DNA of 64,000 bases from Microbispora rosea (GCF_900156315.1 NZ_FTNI01000004.1:279844-343843), one strand, 5' to 3'; shown: positions 37,859 through 46,541, counted from the stretch's first letter. The notes: generated by a model from the letters alone, not told the origin. A program made the numbers and translations.

Positions 37859-38458
37859 ATGCGTCCCGGCACCACCCTGCGGATGATCGACGAGCCGCGC
37901 GACGGCGTGGACCTGGCCGCCGCCGAGCGGGCGGCCCGCGAGTTCCTGGAGGCGCTGGGCGTCTCGGCCGATTCCGAGAGCCTGCGGGAGACTCCGGCGC
38001 GGATGGCTCGGGCGTACGCCGAGCTGTTCACGCCCCGCCCGTTCGACCTGACCACCTTCCCCAACGAGGAGGGCTACGACGAGCTCGTGCTGGCCCGGTC
38101 GATCCCGGTCCGCTCGGTCTGCGAGCATCACCTGCTGCCCTTCGCCGGAGTCGCCCATGTCGGTTACCTTCCCGGCGACCGTATCCTCGGGCTGTCCAAG
38201 CTGGCCCGCGTCGTCGAGCACTTCGCCCGCCGCCCGCAGGTGCAGGAGCGGCTCACCAAACAGGTGGCCGACTGGCTCGCCGACCGGTTGCGGCCCGCGG
38301 GGGTCGGCGTCGTGATCGAGGCCGAGCACACCTGCATGACGCTGCGGGGAGTGCGGGCCGTCGGCTCGACCACGGTCACCTCGACGCTGCTGGGCATCCT
38401 TAGAGAGGACGCCCGATCCCGTCAGGAGTTCTTCGCCCTCACCGGCACCCGACCCTGA
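37859..38458 (+). CDS. folE: GTP cyclohydrolase I
   Basis: The 199-residue enzyme converts GTP to 7,8-dihydroneopterin triphosphate, the entry step of folate and pterin synthesis. Zinc ligands are present in VRSVCEHHLLPFAGVAHVGY and in EAEHTCMTLRGVRAVGS; GDRILGLSKLARVVEHFARR is the family signature. The ATG at 37859 follows the previous stop by 1 nt; ATG 37883 (MIDEPRDG) is the alternative. The non-folate neighbourhood suggests a second, specialised copy. Confidence 0.92.
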   Translation: MRPGTTLRMIDEPRDGVDLAAAERAAREFLEALGVSADSESLRETPARMARAYAELFTPRPFDLTTFPNEEGYDELVLARSIPVRSVCEHHLLPFAGVAHVGYLPGDRILGLSKLARVVEHFARRPQVQERLTKQVADWLADRLRPAGVGVVIEAEHTCMTLRGVRAVGSTTVTSTLLGILREDARSRQEFFALTGTRP

Positions 38459-38475
38459 GCAAGGAGACCATCGCC

Positions 38476-39693
38476 GTGACACCACAGAGGTTCGTGATCG
38501 TCGGAGCCGGTCTGGCCGGTGCGAAAGCCGCCGAGGCCCTGCGCGAGCAGGGATTCGACGGGCGGATCACGCTGATCGGCGCCGAACCGCACCGCCCCTA
38601 CGAGCGGCCCCCGCTGTCCAAGGGCTACCTGATGGGCACGACCGACCGGTCCGCCGTCTTCGTCCACCCGGAAGGCTGGTACGCCGACCACGACGTCGAG
38701 CTGCGACTCGGGACGGCCGCGAGCGGCCTCGACCGCGGCGCGCACCGCGTCGAGCTGACCGACGGCGGTGCGATCGAGTACGACAAACTGCTGCTGGCCA
38801 CCGGGGCCCGCCCGCGAACGCCGCCGATCCCCGGCGCGGACGCGCCCCACGTGCGCTACCTGCGCCGGATCGAGGACTGCGAGTCGCTCAAGGACGTCCT
38901 GGGGAGCGTGTCCCGGCTGGCGGTGATCGGGGCCGGCTGGATCGGACTGGAGGTCACCGCGGCGGCCCGGCAGGCCGGCGTCGCGGTCACGGTGCTGGAG
39001 GCGGCGCCGCTGCCCCTGCTGCGCGTGCTCGGGCCCGAGGTCGCCCGGGTCTTCGCCGGCCTGCACCGCGACCACGGCGTCGATCTCCGGCTCGGGGTCA
39101 CCGTCAGCGAGATCACGCCCTCGGGCGTACGCCTGGGCGACGGCGACGAGATCGCCGCCGACGCCGTCGTCGTCGGCGTCGGCGCCGAGCCCGAGGTGGG
39201 GCTCGCCGTGCGCGCCGGGCTGACCGTGGACAACGGCGTCGTGGTGGACGCGGCCCTGCGAACCGACGACCCGGACATCGTCGCCGCCGGGGACGTCGCC
39301 AATGCCCACCACCCGCTGCTGGGCACGCACGTACGGGTCGAACACTGGGCCAACGCGCTCAAACAGCCCAAGGTCGCCGCCGCCACCATGCTGGGCCGGG
39401 AGGCGGCCTACGAGGAGCTGCCCTACTTCTACACCGACCAGTACGACCTCGGCATGGAGTACGTCGGCCACGCCGAGCCCGGCGGCTACGACCAGGTCGT
39501 CTTCCGGGGCGACGTCGCGGCGCGGGAGTTCATCGCCTTCTGGCTCAGCGGCGATCGCGTCCTGGCCGGCATGAACGTCAACGTCTGGGACGTCGTCGAG
39601 CCGATCAAGACGTTGATCCGCACCGGAACACCCGTCACTCCCCAGGCACTGGCCGACCCCGGCCGGCCCCTGGAGAAGCTCGCCGCCCCGTAG
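38476..39693 (+). CDS. FAD-dependent ferredoxin reductase-like oxidoreductase
   Basis: The 405-residue product has the FAD-binding FVIVGAGLAGAKAAEALR, YERPPLSKGYLMG, the NAD(P)H-binding LAVIGAGWIGLEVTAAARQA and the second FAD motif DIVAAGDVANAHHP. The C-terminal reductase domain (from about 320) matches rhodocoxin/putidaredoxin reductase types. It probably passes electrons from NAD(P)H to a ferredoxin; no ferredoxin gene is adjacent. The GTG follows AAGGAGA. Last gene of the folE cluster. Confidence 0.9.
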   Translation: MTPQRFVIVGAGLAGAKAAEALREQGFDGRITLIGAEPHRPYERPPLSKGYLMGTTDRSAVFVHPEGWYADHDVELRLGTAASGLDRGAHRVELTDGGAIEYDKLLLATGARPRTPPIPGADAPHVRYLRRIEDCESLKDVLGSVSRLAVIGAGWIGLEVTAAARQAGVAVTVLEAAPLPLLRVLGPEVARVFAGLHRDHGVDLRLGVTVSEITPSGVRLGDGDEIAADAVVVGVGAEPEVGLAVRAGLTVDNGVVVDAALRTDDPDIVAAGDVANAHHPLLGTHVRVEHWANALKQPKVAAATMLGREAAYEELPYFYTDQYDLGMEYVGHAEPGGYDQVVFRGDVAAREFIAFWLSGDRVLAGMNVNVWDVVEPIKTLIRTGTPVTPQALADPGRPLEKLAAP

Positions 39694-39793
39694 GTTCCGC
39701 CGGCGGTCTCCCCGGGGGCCTGAGGGCGGGCACTCGGATCACTGTCCCGTGCCCGTCCCCGCAGGTCCTTTCCGGGCTCTCGGCGAGCGCCGG

Positions 39794-41056
39794 TCAGCGC
39801 GCGTCGACGATCATCCCCGCGCCGACGGTGCCGTTGGTGGCCTCGTCGATCAGGATGAACCCGCCGGTGAGGCGGTTGCGGGCGTAGTCGTCCACGAACA
39901 ACGGCTGGGTCGTCCGCAGCGACACCCGGCCGATCTCGTTCAGGCCGAGAGCGGCGGCCGACTCGTCCCGGTGCAGGGTGTTGACGTCGAGCCGGTAGTG
40001 CAGGTCCCGCACGAGGGCCCGGGCCGTACGGGTGGTGTGCTTGATGATCAGCTTGGAGCGCGGCTGGAGCTTCAGGCCGTCGGCCATCCAGCAGATCATC
40101 GCGTCGATCTCCTGGGCGGCCTCCGGCTGGTTGTTCGGCCGGCAGATCATGTCGCCCCGGGAGATGTCGATGTCGTCGGCCAGCCGCAGCGTGACCGACA
40201 TCGGCGCGAACGCCTCCTCCACCGGGCCCTCGAAGGTGTCGATCCCGGTGATCGTCGTGGTCAGGCCGGACGGCAGGTGCAGCACCTCGTCACCCGGCTT
40301 GAGCACGCCGCCCGCGACCTGCCCGGCGTATCCCCGGTAGTCGTGCAGCTCCTGGCTGGTCGCGCTGTGCGGGCGGATGACGTACTGCACGGGGAAACGC
40401 ACGTCGACCAGGTTGCGGTCGGAGGCGATGTGCACGTTCTCCAGGTGGTGCAGCAGCGAGGATCCCTCATACCAGGGCATGTTCTCCGAGCGGGAGACCA
40501 CGTTGTCGCCGTGCAGCGCCGAGATCGGGATGAACGTGAGGTCGCTCGCGTTCAGCTTGCTGGCGAACGCGGTGAACTCCTCGCGGATCTCCTCGAACCG
40601 GGCCTCGGAGTAGTCGACGAGGTCCATCTTGTTGACCGCCAGCACCAGGTGCGGCACCCGCAGCAGCGTGGTCAGGAAGGCGTGCCGCCGCGACTGCTCC
40701 AGCACGCCCTTCCGCGCGTCGATCAGGATGATCGCGAGGTCGGCCGTGGAGGCGCCGGTGACCATGTTCCGGGTGTACTGGATGTGCCCGGGGGTGTCGG
40801 CGATGATGAACTTCCGCTTGGGCGTGGCGAAGTAGCGGTAGGCCACGTCGATCGTGATGCCCTGCTCGCGCTCGGCCCGCAGTCCGTCGGTGAGCAGCGA
40901 CAGGTCGGTGTACTCCGTGCCCCGATCGCGGGAGGTGCGCTCGACCGCTTCGAGCTGGTCCTCGAAGATCGCCTTGGAGTCGAACAGCAGCCGCCCGATC
41001 AGCGTCGACTTGCCGTCGTCGACGCTGCCCGCCGTCGCGAAACGAAGGATGTCCAT
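39794..41056 (-). CDS. cysN: Sulfate adenylyltransferase large subunit (GTPase)
   Basis: The 420-residue protein works with CysD to make APS from sulfate and ATP, driven by GTP. G-motifs are AGSVDDGKSTLIGRL (G1), IADTPGHIQYTRNM (G3) and LAVNKMDLVD (G4), followed by two beta-barrel domains. There is no C-terminal APS-kinase fusion, so PAPS formation needs the separate cysC at 10.3 kb. One-base overlap (TGATG) with cysD. Confidence 0.96.
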   Translation of the reverse strand: MDILRFATAGSVDDGKSTLIGRLLFDSKAIFEDQLEAVERTSRDRGTEYTDLSLLTDGLRAEREQGITIDVAYRYFATPKRKFIIADTPGHIQYTRNMVTGASTADLAIILIDARKGVLEQSRRHAFLTTLLRVPHLVLAVNKMDLVDYSEARFEEIREEFTAFASKLNASDLTFIPISALHGDNVVSRSENMPWYEGSSLLHHLENVHIASDRNLVDVRFPVQYVIRPHSATSQELHDYRGYAGQVAGGVLKPGDEVLHLPSGLTTTITGIDTFEGPVEEAFAPMSVTLRLADDIDISRGDMICRPNNQPEAAQEIDAMICWMADGLKLQPRSKLIIKHTTRTARALVRDLHYRLDVNTLHRDESAAALGLNEIGRVSLRTTQPLFVDDYARNRLTGGFILIDEATNGTVGAGMIVDAR

Positions 41057-41970
41057 CAGAAGTAGCCTTCCTTCTTGCGATCTTCCATGGCGGCCTCGGA
41101 GGCCCGGTCGTCGGCGCGGGTCGCGCCGCGCTCGGTGATCCGGGTGGCGGAGATCTCGTCGATGATCTGGTCGATCGTGGTGGCGGTCGAGGCGACCGCG
41201 CCGGTGCAGGTCATGTCGCCGACCGTGCGGTAGCGGACGACGGCCTCGAACGGGGGCTCGTCCTCGCCCCGCTGGACCACCTCGGAGTCGGACAGCAGCA
41301 TGCCGTCACGCTCGAAGACCGCCCGGGTGTGGGAGAAGTAGATCGACGGGATCTCGATGCCCTCGCGCCGGATGTAGTGCCACACGTCCAGCTCGGTCCA
41401 GTTGGACAGCGGGAACACGCGGATGTGCTCGCCTCTGCTGATCTTCGTGTTGTAGAGGTTCCACAGCTCGGGGCGCTGGTTCTTCGGATCCCACTGGCCG
41501 AACTCGTCGCGGAAGGAGAACACCCGCTCCTTCGCCCGGGCCTTCTCCTCGTCGCGCCTGGCTCCGCCGAACACCGCGTCGAACTCGTGCTCCTCGATCG
41601 CGTCCAGCAGCGTCGTGGTCTGCAGCCGGTTGCGGGAGGCCCGCCGCCCGGTCTGCTCGACCACCCGCCCGGCGTCGATCGACGCCTGGACCGACGCGAC
41701 CACCAGGCGCGCGCCCAGCTCGGCGACGCGCCGGTCGCGGAACTCGATGACCTCCGGGAAGTTGTGCCCGGTGTCGACGTGCATCAGGGGGAAGGGGATC
41801 GGCGCGGGCCAGAAGGCCTTCTCGGCGACCCGCAGCATGACGATGGAGTCCTTGCCGCCGGAGAAGAGCAGACAGGGGCGCTCGAACTCGGCCGCGACCT
41901 CACGCATGATGTGGATCGCCTCGGCCTCGAGCACGTCGAGCTGTGACGTGGTGTAGTCACGCTGAAGCAT
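41056..41970 (-). CDS. cysD: Sulfate adenylyltransferase small subunit
   Basis: 304 residues of the PP-loop ATP pyrophosphatase fold, with the P-loop LLFSGGKDSIVMLRVAEKAF, PLMHVDTGHNFPEVIEFRD and GGARRDEEKARAKERVFS. ATG 41970 is chosen because AAGGAAG lies 6 nt upstream; a GTG at 41985 would overlap cysQ. It catalyses adenylylation of sulfate with CysN. It follows cysQ and the sugar-phosphate transferase on one strand. Confidence 0.95.
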   Translation of the reverse strand: MLQRDYTTSQLDVLEAEAIHIMREVAAEFERPCLLFSGGKDSIVMLRVAEKAFWPAPIPFPLMHVDTGHNFPEVIEFRDRRVAELGARLVVASVQASIDAGRVVEQTGRRASRNRLQTTTLLDAIEEHEFDAVFGGARRDEEKARAKERVFSFRDEFGQWDPKNQRPELWNLYNTKISRGEHIRVFPLSNWTELDVWHYIRREGIEIPSIYFSHTRAVFERDGMLLSDSEVVQRGEDEPPFEAVVRYRTVGDMTCTGAVASTATTIDQIIDEISATRITERGATRADDRASEAAMEDRKKEGYF

Positions 41971-41981
41971 AGGGACTTCCT

Positions 41982-42755
41982 TCACGGAGTCTGGCGATGC
42001 AGGTCACGGATTCCGGCGAGCAACGTTGGCGCCAGATCCGGTAGGGAGACCAGGATATCCGGCAACCACGGGTCCCCCTGGTTATAGGTCAGCGGTGAGC
42101 CGTCGATCCTGCTCGCGTGTGCCCCCGCCGCGACCGCCACCGCGACCGGCGCGGCCGAGTCCCACTCGTACTGCCCCCCGGCGTGCACGTACGCCTCGAC
42201 CTCTCCGGTGAGGACGGCGGCGATCTTGGCGCCGGCCGAGCCGATGGGGACGAGTTCCCCGCCGAGACGGGCGGCCAGCTCGCGGACGAACTCGGGCGGC
42301 CGGGTGCGGCTGACCGCGATGCGGAACGGCTCGCGCACCTTCTCCGGCAGCTCGGGCGGCGACGCCGTCGTGAGCGTACGGCTTTGGGCGGGCAGGGCGA
42401 CCGCTCCGGCCGTGAGGGCGCCGCGCTGCCACAGCGCCACATGGACAGCCCAGTCGGCGCGGCCCTGCTCGGAGAACTCACGGGTGCCGTCGAGAGGATC
42501 GACGATCCAGACGCGCTCGGCCGACAGCCGCCGGGGGTCCATCCGTTCCTCGCGGGTCGCCTCCTCCGACAGCACGGCGTCGTCCGGCCGCAGCCGCCTC
42601 AGCGCGTCCATGAGGAACTCGTGGGACGCGCGGTCTCCGGCGTCCTTCAGCGCCCGGCCGTCCTCGAACCCGAGGCGGGCGCGCAGCTCGAGGAGCCGCT
42701 CCCCCGCCTCCGTCGCCAGCTCGCCGGCGAGGGTGTCGTCGTCCCGTATCGTCAT
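41982..42755 (-). CDS. cysQ: 3'(2'),5'-bisphosphate nucleotidase (CysQ/IMPase family)
   Basis: The 257-residue inositol-monophosphatase-fold protein has metal sites in VLSEEATRE and WIVDPLDGTREFSEQ plus YEWDSAAPVAVAVAAGAH. CysQ hydrolyses PAP, the by-product left by sulfotransferases, and so keeps them active. It lies 3 nt after the sugar-phosphate transferase gene and 11 nt before cysD, tying PAP removal to both sulfate activation and polysaccharide initiation. Confidence 0.88.
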   Translation of the reverse strand: MTIRDDDTLAGELATEAGERLLELRARLGFEDGRALKDAGDRASHEFLMDALRRLRPDDAVLSEEATREERMDPRRLSAERVWIVDPLDGTREFSEQGRADWAVHVALWQRGALTAGAVALPAQSRTLTTASPPELPEKVREPFRIAVSRTRPPEFVRELAARLGGELVPIGSAGAKIAAVLTGEVEAYVHAGGQYEWDSAAPVAVAVAAGAHASRIDGSPLTYNQGDPWLPDILVSLPDLAPTLLAGIRDLHRQTP

Positions 42756-42758
42756 TTC

Positions 42759-44243
42759 TCAGTACGCTCCCGCCCCGCGTGCGACCGCAGACCACGTCTT
42801 CCATAGGATCTGCAGATCCAGCATGAGAGACCAGTTCTCGACATAACGCAGGTCCAACCGTACCGATTCCTCCCAGGAGAGGTCGGACCGGCCGTTGACC
42901 TGCCACAGCCCGGTCAACCCGGGCCGGACCACGAGCCTGCGGCGTACGTCGTCGCCGTACCGCGCGACCTCCTCGGGCAGCGGCGGCCGCGGCCCGACGA
43001 GCGACATGTCGCCCCGCAGGACGTTGATGAGCTGCGGCAGTTCGTCGACGGAGTAACGCCGCAGCGCGGCGCCGAGCGGGGTCACCCTCGGGTCCCTCCG
43101 CACCTTGAACAGCACGCCGTCGGCGTCGCTGACCAGCTCGACCTTGCGGGCCTCCGCGTCCCGCCGCATCGTGCGGAACTTCAGGATCGTGAACTCCGCG
43201 CCGTCCCTGCCGACCCGCCGCTGGCGGAACAGGGCGGGCCCCGGGCTGGTCACCCGCACCGCCACGGCCACGGCGCCCAGCAGCGGGGCGAGCACGATCA
43301 GCGCCGCGGCGGCGACCAGCCGGTCGAACACGCCCTTGACCAGCCGGCGCCCTCCCGCCAGCTCGGGATGCTCCACGTGCAGCAGCGGGAGCCCGGCGAC
43401 GGGGCGGATCGCGATCCGCGGGCCGGCCACCTCCATCAGCGCGGGCGCCACCACGAGGTCGGTGCGCGTCCGCTCCAGTCGCCAGGCCAGCCTGCGCAGC
43501 GCCGTGCCGTCCAGCTCCGGGCAGGCCAGCACCGCCACCGTGTCCGCCCGGACCTGTTCCACCACCAGCGGAACGTCGGTGAAGTCGCCCAGCACCGGCA
43601 CGTCCGCGATCCGTCCGGCGGCGCCGGTCGGGACGCAGGCGGCCACCACCTCCATCCCGTGGTAGCGCTCCCTGCGGAAGGTGCCCACCAGCTCGGCGAT
43701 CGCCGCGCGGTGGCCCACCGCCACGACCCTGCGCATGCACCCCTCGCCCCTGGCGCGCCTGCGGTGCAGCCGCTGCCGCAGGCCGTACCTCGCCGCGAGG
43801 GTGAGCACGGTGGTGAGCGGCAGCGCGATCAGCACGTAGCCCCGGGCGATCTCGGTCTTCGACGCGTACGCCGCGATCGCGACCCCCGCGATCAGCGTGA
43901 AGCCGGCCCGCGCGACCCGGCGGAACTCCTCGGCTCCCACGCCGATCAGGCGCGGCTCGTACGCCCGGCTCAGGACCAGGATCACCGCCCAGCCGGCGGG
44001 CAGCACGCCGCTCGCCATGACATAGGGCACCACGTACGGAGTAACCTCGCCGAACCGGATCACCACGGCGGTGACCCCAGCGAGAAGGGCGCCCACGATG
44101 TCGCAGACGGCCGCGGCGAGCCGATATCGGACGGCCCACGCGGGCGGCCTCGGCATCGGATGGGCCGGCGAGTCCCGGGACATGCCGACGGCGAGCGCGG
44201 CCGTATCGCCGTCCAGCACTGTCGCCCCCCGCAATCCTGCCAC
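42759..44243 (-). CDS. Polyprenyl glycosylphosphotransferase (exopolysaccharide initiation)
   Basis: The 494-residue WbaP/CpsE-type enzyme has four N-terminal membrane helices (about 40–160), a CoA-binding-like Rossmann region (about 170–285), a fifth hydrophobic segment, and the catalytic bacterial-sugar-transferase domain (TSPGPALFRQRRVGRDGAEF, FTILKFRTMRRDAE, YSVDELPQLINVLRGDMSLV, GPRPPLPEEVARY). It loads the first sugar-phosphate on undecaprenyl phosphate. GTG 44243 lacks a clear ribosome site; an internal ATG (MSRDSPAHP) is possible. Leads the cysQ–cysD–cysN operon. Confidence 0.92.
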   Translation of the reverse strand: MAGLRGATVLDGDTAALAVGMSRDSPAHPMPRPPAWAVRYRLAAAVCDIVGALLAGVTAVVIRFGEVTPYVVPYVMASGVLPAGWAVILVLSRAYEPRLIGVGAEEFRRVARAGFTLIAGVAIAAYASKTEIARGYVLIALPLTTVLTLAARYGLRQRLHRRRARGEGCMRRVVAVGHRAAIAELVGTFRRERYHGMEVVAACVPTGAAGRIADVPVLGDFTDVPLVVEQVRADTVAVLACPELDGTALRRLAWRLERTRTDLVVAPALMEVAGPRIAIRPVAGLPLLHVEHPELAGGRRLVKGVFDRLVAAAALIVLAPLLGAVAVAVRVTSPGPALFRQRRVGRDGAEFTILKFRTMRRDAEARKVELVSDADGVLFKVRRDPRVTPLGAALRRYSVDELPQLINVLRGDMSLVGPRPPLPEEVARYGDDVRRRLVVRPGLTGLWQVNGRSDLSWEESVRLDLRYVENWSLMLDLQILWKTWSAVARGAGAY

Positions 44244-44297
44244 TACCGACGGTGATGGAATGCTAGCGGCCTCACCCCGGCGTCTCAGGGAGATTGG

Positions 44298-44966
44298 TTG
44301 AAAGCCGAAACGTACATATCGGTCGATGTCGAGGCGGACGGCCCCATTCCAGGGCCGTACTCGATGGTCAGCTTCGGCATGACCGTGGCAGGCCGGATGA
44401 CCGGGCGGCGGTTCGAGCGGACCGACCCGGAGTCTCGGACGTTCTACGCCGAGTTACGGCCGATCAGCGACGACCACGTGCCGGAGGCGCTGGCGGTGAG
44501 CGGCCTCGACCGGGCGACGCTGCTGCGGGAGGGACGCGACCCGGCCGAGGCGATGACCGAGGCGGCGGCCTGGGTACGCGAGGTGTGCGGCGACGACCTG
44601 CCGGTGCTCGCGGCCTTCCCGCTGTCGTACGACTGGATGTGGATGTACTGGTACTTCCTCCGCTTCACCGGGGAGTCGCCCTTCGGCCACTCCCGGTGCA
44701 TCGACATCAAGACGCTGTACGCCGCCAAGGCCGTGGTGCCGGTGGCCTGGGCGACCAAGCGCCAGATGCCGCGCGAGGTGCGGTCGCGGCGCCCCCACAC
44801 CCACAACGCGCTCGACGACGCCATCGAGCAGGCGGAGCTGCTGCAGAACCTCATGGAGTGGCCGGGCTCGGCGCACCGTGAGGCCGGCGATGCCGGCGGG
44901 GCGGTCGCGCCCGATCCCAGCGGGGCGGCTTCGCCGGATCTCAGCGGGGCGGCTTCGCCGGATTGA
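44298..44966 (+). CDS. DnaQ-like 3'-5' exonuclease
   Basis: The 222-residue RNase H-fold nuclease has the acidic [20 protein letters not shown] (ExoI-type DxE), a middle [13 protein letters not shown] and the late [14 protein letters not shown] motif (HxxxxD). Start is a TTG at 44298 with GGGAG 7 nt upstream. The last 30 residues are repetitive (SGAASPDL twice), encoded by a 24-bp repeat, and overlap the pth 3' end by 26 nt on the opposite strand. The nucleic-acid substrate is unknown. Confidence 0.82.
   Translation: MKAETYISVDVEADGPIPGPYSMVSFGMTVAGRMTGRRFERTDPESRTFYAELRPISDDHVPEALAVSGLDRATLLREGRDPAEAMTEAAAWVREVCGDDLPVLAAFPLSYDWMWMYWYFLRFTGESPFGHSRCIDIKTLYAAKAVVPVAWATKRQMPREVRSRRPHTHNALDDAIEQAELLQNLMEWPGSAHREAGDAGGAVAPDPSGAASPDLSGAASPD
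44916..44963. repeat. 24-bp tandem duplication at the convergent gene ends
   Basis: Two copies of a 24-bp unit (CAGCGGGGCGGCTTCGCCGG core) at 44916–44939 and 44940–44963 cover the 3' ends of the exonuclease and pth genes. Each contains GGCG-GCTT-CGCC and could fold into a small hairpin. Confidence 0.75.
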
Positions 44967-45552
44967 GGTCGGCGGCGTGGAAGCGGTTCTGCGTCGTCTC
45001 GAGACCAGCGGTCATCAGCGACTCCACCATGTCGGCCGCCCGGTCCACGAGGAACGGCAGGTCCTTGCGCTCGGCCGTGGCGAAGTCGCGCAGCACGAAC
45101 GTCGCCGGGTCCATGCGGCCGGGCGGGCGGCCGATGCCGAACCTGATCCGGGGGTAGTCGCGCGTGCCGAGCGACTTCGTGATCGACTTCAGGCCGTTGT
45201 GGCCGTTGTCCCCGCCGCCGATCTTCGCGCGCAGCGCGCCGTACGGGATGTCCAGCTCGTCGTGGATCACGATCACCCGGTCGGGGGTGACCTTGTAGAA
45301 GTCGGCCAGCGCCTTGACCGGGCCGCCCGACAGGTTCATGAACGACAGCGGCTTGGCGAGCACGACAGGGAGCGCGGCCAGACGGCCCTCGACCACCTCG
45401 GCCCGCGACCTGTGCGCCTTGAACCGGCCGCCCACCCGGGCCGCCAGCTCGTCGAGCACCATGAAGCCCGCGTTGTGCCGGTTTCCGGCGTACTCCGGCC
45501 CGGGGTTGCCCAGGCCTGCCACCAGCCACCGCTGCGCGGACGTGTCGGACAT
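44941..45552 (-). CDS. pth: Peptidyl-tRNA hydrolase
   Basis: The 203-residue enzyme frees tRNA from peptidyl-tRNA. Active-site landmarks are [20 protein letters not shown] with Asn and catalytic His, [23 protein letters not shown] and [12 protein letters not shown]. It follows rplY on the minus strand after a strong hairpin (45631–45663). The 3' end overlaps the convergent exonuclease gene. Confidence 0.96.
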   Translation of the reverse strand: MSDTSAQRWLVAGLGNPGPEYAGNRHNAGFMVLDELAARVGGRFKAHRSRAEVVEGRLAALPVVLAKPLSFMNLSGGPVKALADFYKVTPDRVIVIHDELDIPYGALRAKIGGGDNGHNGLKSITKSLGTRDYPRIRFGIGRPPGRMDPATFVLRDFATAERKDLPFLVDRAADMVESLMTAGLETTQNRFHAADLNPAKPPR

Positions 45553-45630
45553 CGCTGTCTCCTCCGCTGTCTTTCCCGTCGCCTGCTCCGCCGCCGACCC
45601 GCCGACGACTCCGCCGACGGCTCACATGGA

Positions 45631-45663
45631 AGAGTCCTCCACAGGCATTCTGTGGAGGACTCT
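45631..45663 (-). terminator. Hairpin between rplY and pth
   Basis: AGAGTCCTCCACAG (45631–45644) and CTGTGGAGGACTCT (45650–45663) form a perfect 14-bp stem with a 5-nt loop. It lies 15 bp after the rplY stop and has no U-tract. It may terminate, or partly attenuate, transcription into pth. Confidence 0.7.
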
Positions 45664-45678
45664 CTCACGAACGGGGTC

Positions 45679-46266
45679 CTACTCGGCGGCGGCCTCACCC
45701 TCGGCGGCCTCGCCCTCGGGCAGCTCGGCGACGGGGGCGCCGATCACCTGCAGCACCAGGGCCTCGGGGTCGCCCGCCAGCGTGGTGCCGGCCGGCAGGT
45801 TCAGGTCGCTCGCGTGCACCGTGAAGCCGGCGTCCTTGCCGTCCACGTCGACCTCGACGCCGGTCGGGATGTGGGTCGCCTCGGTCTCGACCGAGATCGT
45901 GACGAGCTGCTGCTCGACGATGGCGCTGCCGATCGGGTCGCCGGTGACGGTGACCGGGATCTCGACGGTGACCGTCTCGCCGCGCTTGACCAGCAGCAGG
46001 TCGACGTGCTCCAGGAAGCCCTTGATCGGGTCACGCTGGACGCCCTTGGGCAGCGCGATCTCGTCCACGCCCTCGCCCTGCAGGCGGATGAGCACGTTCG
46101 GCGTGCGCAGCGCGAGCAGCAGTTCGTGGCCGGGGAGGGTCAGGTGCTTGGTGTCGGTGCCGTGGCCGTAGAGGACGGCGGGGACCTTGTTCGCCCGGCG
46201 GATCTTGCGGGCGGCGCCCTTGCCGAACTCGTTGCGAAGCTCGGCGGCGATGCGTACTTCGGACAC
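45679..46266 (-). CDS. rplY: 50S ribosomal protein L25 (TL5/CTC family)
   Basis: The 195-residue protein binds 5S rRNA. The N-terminal L25 domain (about 1–90: VRIAAELRNEFGKGAARKIR, AVLYGHGTDTKHLTL) is joined to the C-terminal beta-barrel of the long CTC form, ending in an acidic Glu/Ala tail. Its usual neighbours are pth downstream and prs–glmU upstream, but here a trpS gene on the opposite strand separates it from prs. Confidence 0.95.
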   Translation of the reverse strand: MSEVRIAAELRNEFGKGAARKIRRANKVPAVLYGHGTDTKHLTLPGHELLLALRTPNVLIRLQGEGVDEIALPKGVQRDPIKGFLEHVDLLLVKRGETVTVEIPVTVTGDPIGSAIVEQQLVTISVETEATHIPTGVEVDVDGKDAGFTVHASDLNLPAGTTLAGDPEALVLQVIGAPVAELPEGEAAEGEAAAE

Positions 46267-46460
46267 GGCACATCTCCTAGGGATGACTCGATCGGATTGG
46301 CGCGCTCCCCCTCACCCGCCCTAGCGGAAGGCGTTACGAGCGCAACCCCACCACCCTACCGTGTGTCGTGCCGGAGCCACGCCGTCAGTGTCGTGCCGGA
46401 GGCGCGCAATGAACACTCCCCGCGTCGCGGCGGGGGCTCCCCCGGTTCGCTGCCGGCCGT

Positions 46461-46466
46461 TACACT
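46461..46466 (+). promoter_or_regulatory. -10 element of the trpS leader
   Basis: TACACT ends 6 nt before the GTG of the Trp-rich leader peptide at 46473, so the leader is probably transcribed without a 5' untranslated region. No strong -35 is seen. Confidence 0.45.
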
Positions 46467-46472
46467 GGCCGC

Positions 46473-46514
46473 GTGATTCGTACGTTGTGTCAGGGCTGGT
46501 GGCGCTCCACGTAG
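46473..46514 (+). CDS. trpS leader peptide with tandem Trp codons
   Basis: A 13-residue frame, MIRTLCQGWWRST, starts with GTG and ends with TAG. Two consecutive Trp codons (46497–46502) precede the stop. Ribosome stalling at them when charged tRNA-Trp is scarce would affect the folding of the RNA that follows. An RNA hairpin (CGCTCC/GGAGCG) immediately overlaps and follows these codons. This is the classic transcription-attenuation layout, known for an auxiliary trpS in Streptomyces. Confidence 0.8.
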   Translation: MIRTLCQGWWRST

Positions 46515-46541
46515 GAGCGGCCATCTCACACGCGTACGACC

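Noticed and set aside
38476..39693. Assignment of the reductase as rubredoxin- or nitrite-specific
   Set aside because: Only generic FAD/NAD motifs and a reductase C-domain are visible, and no partner ferredoxin or nitrite reductase gene is near.
10254..44243. A single contiguous biosynthetic gene cluster of the NRPS/PKS kind
   Set aside because: No condensation, adenylation, ketosynthase or carrier-protein domains occur in the window. The polysaccharide and sulfate genes are separate operons among housekeeping genes.
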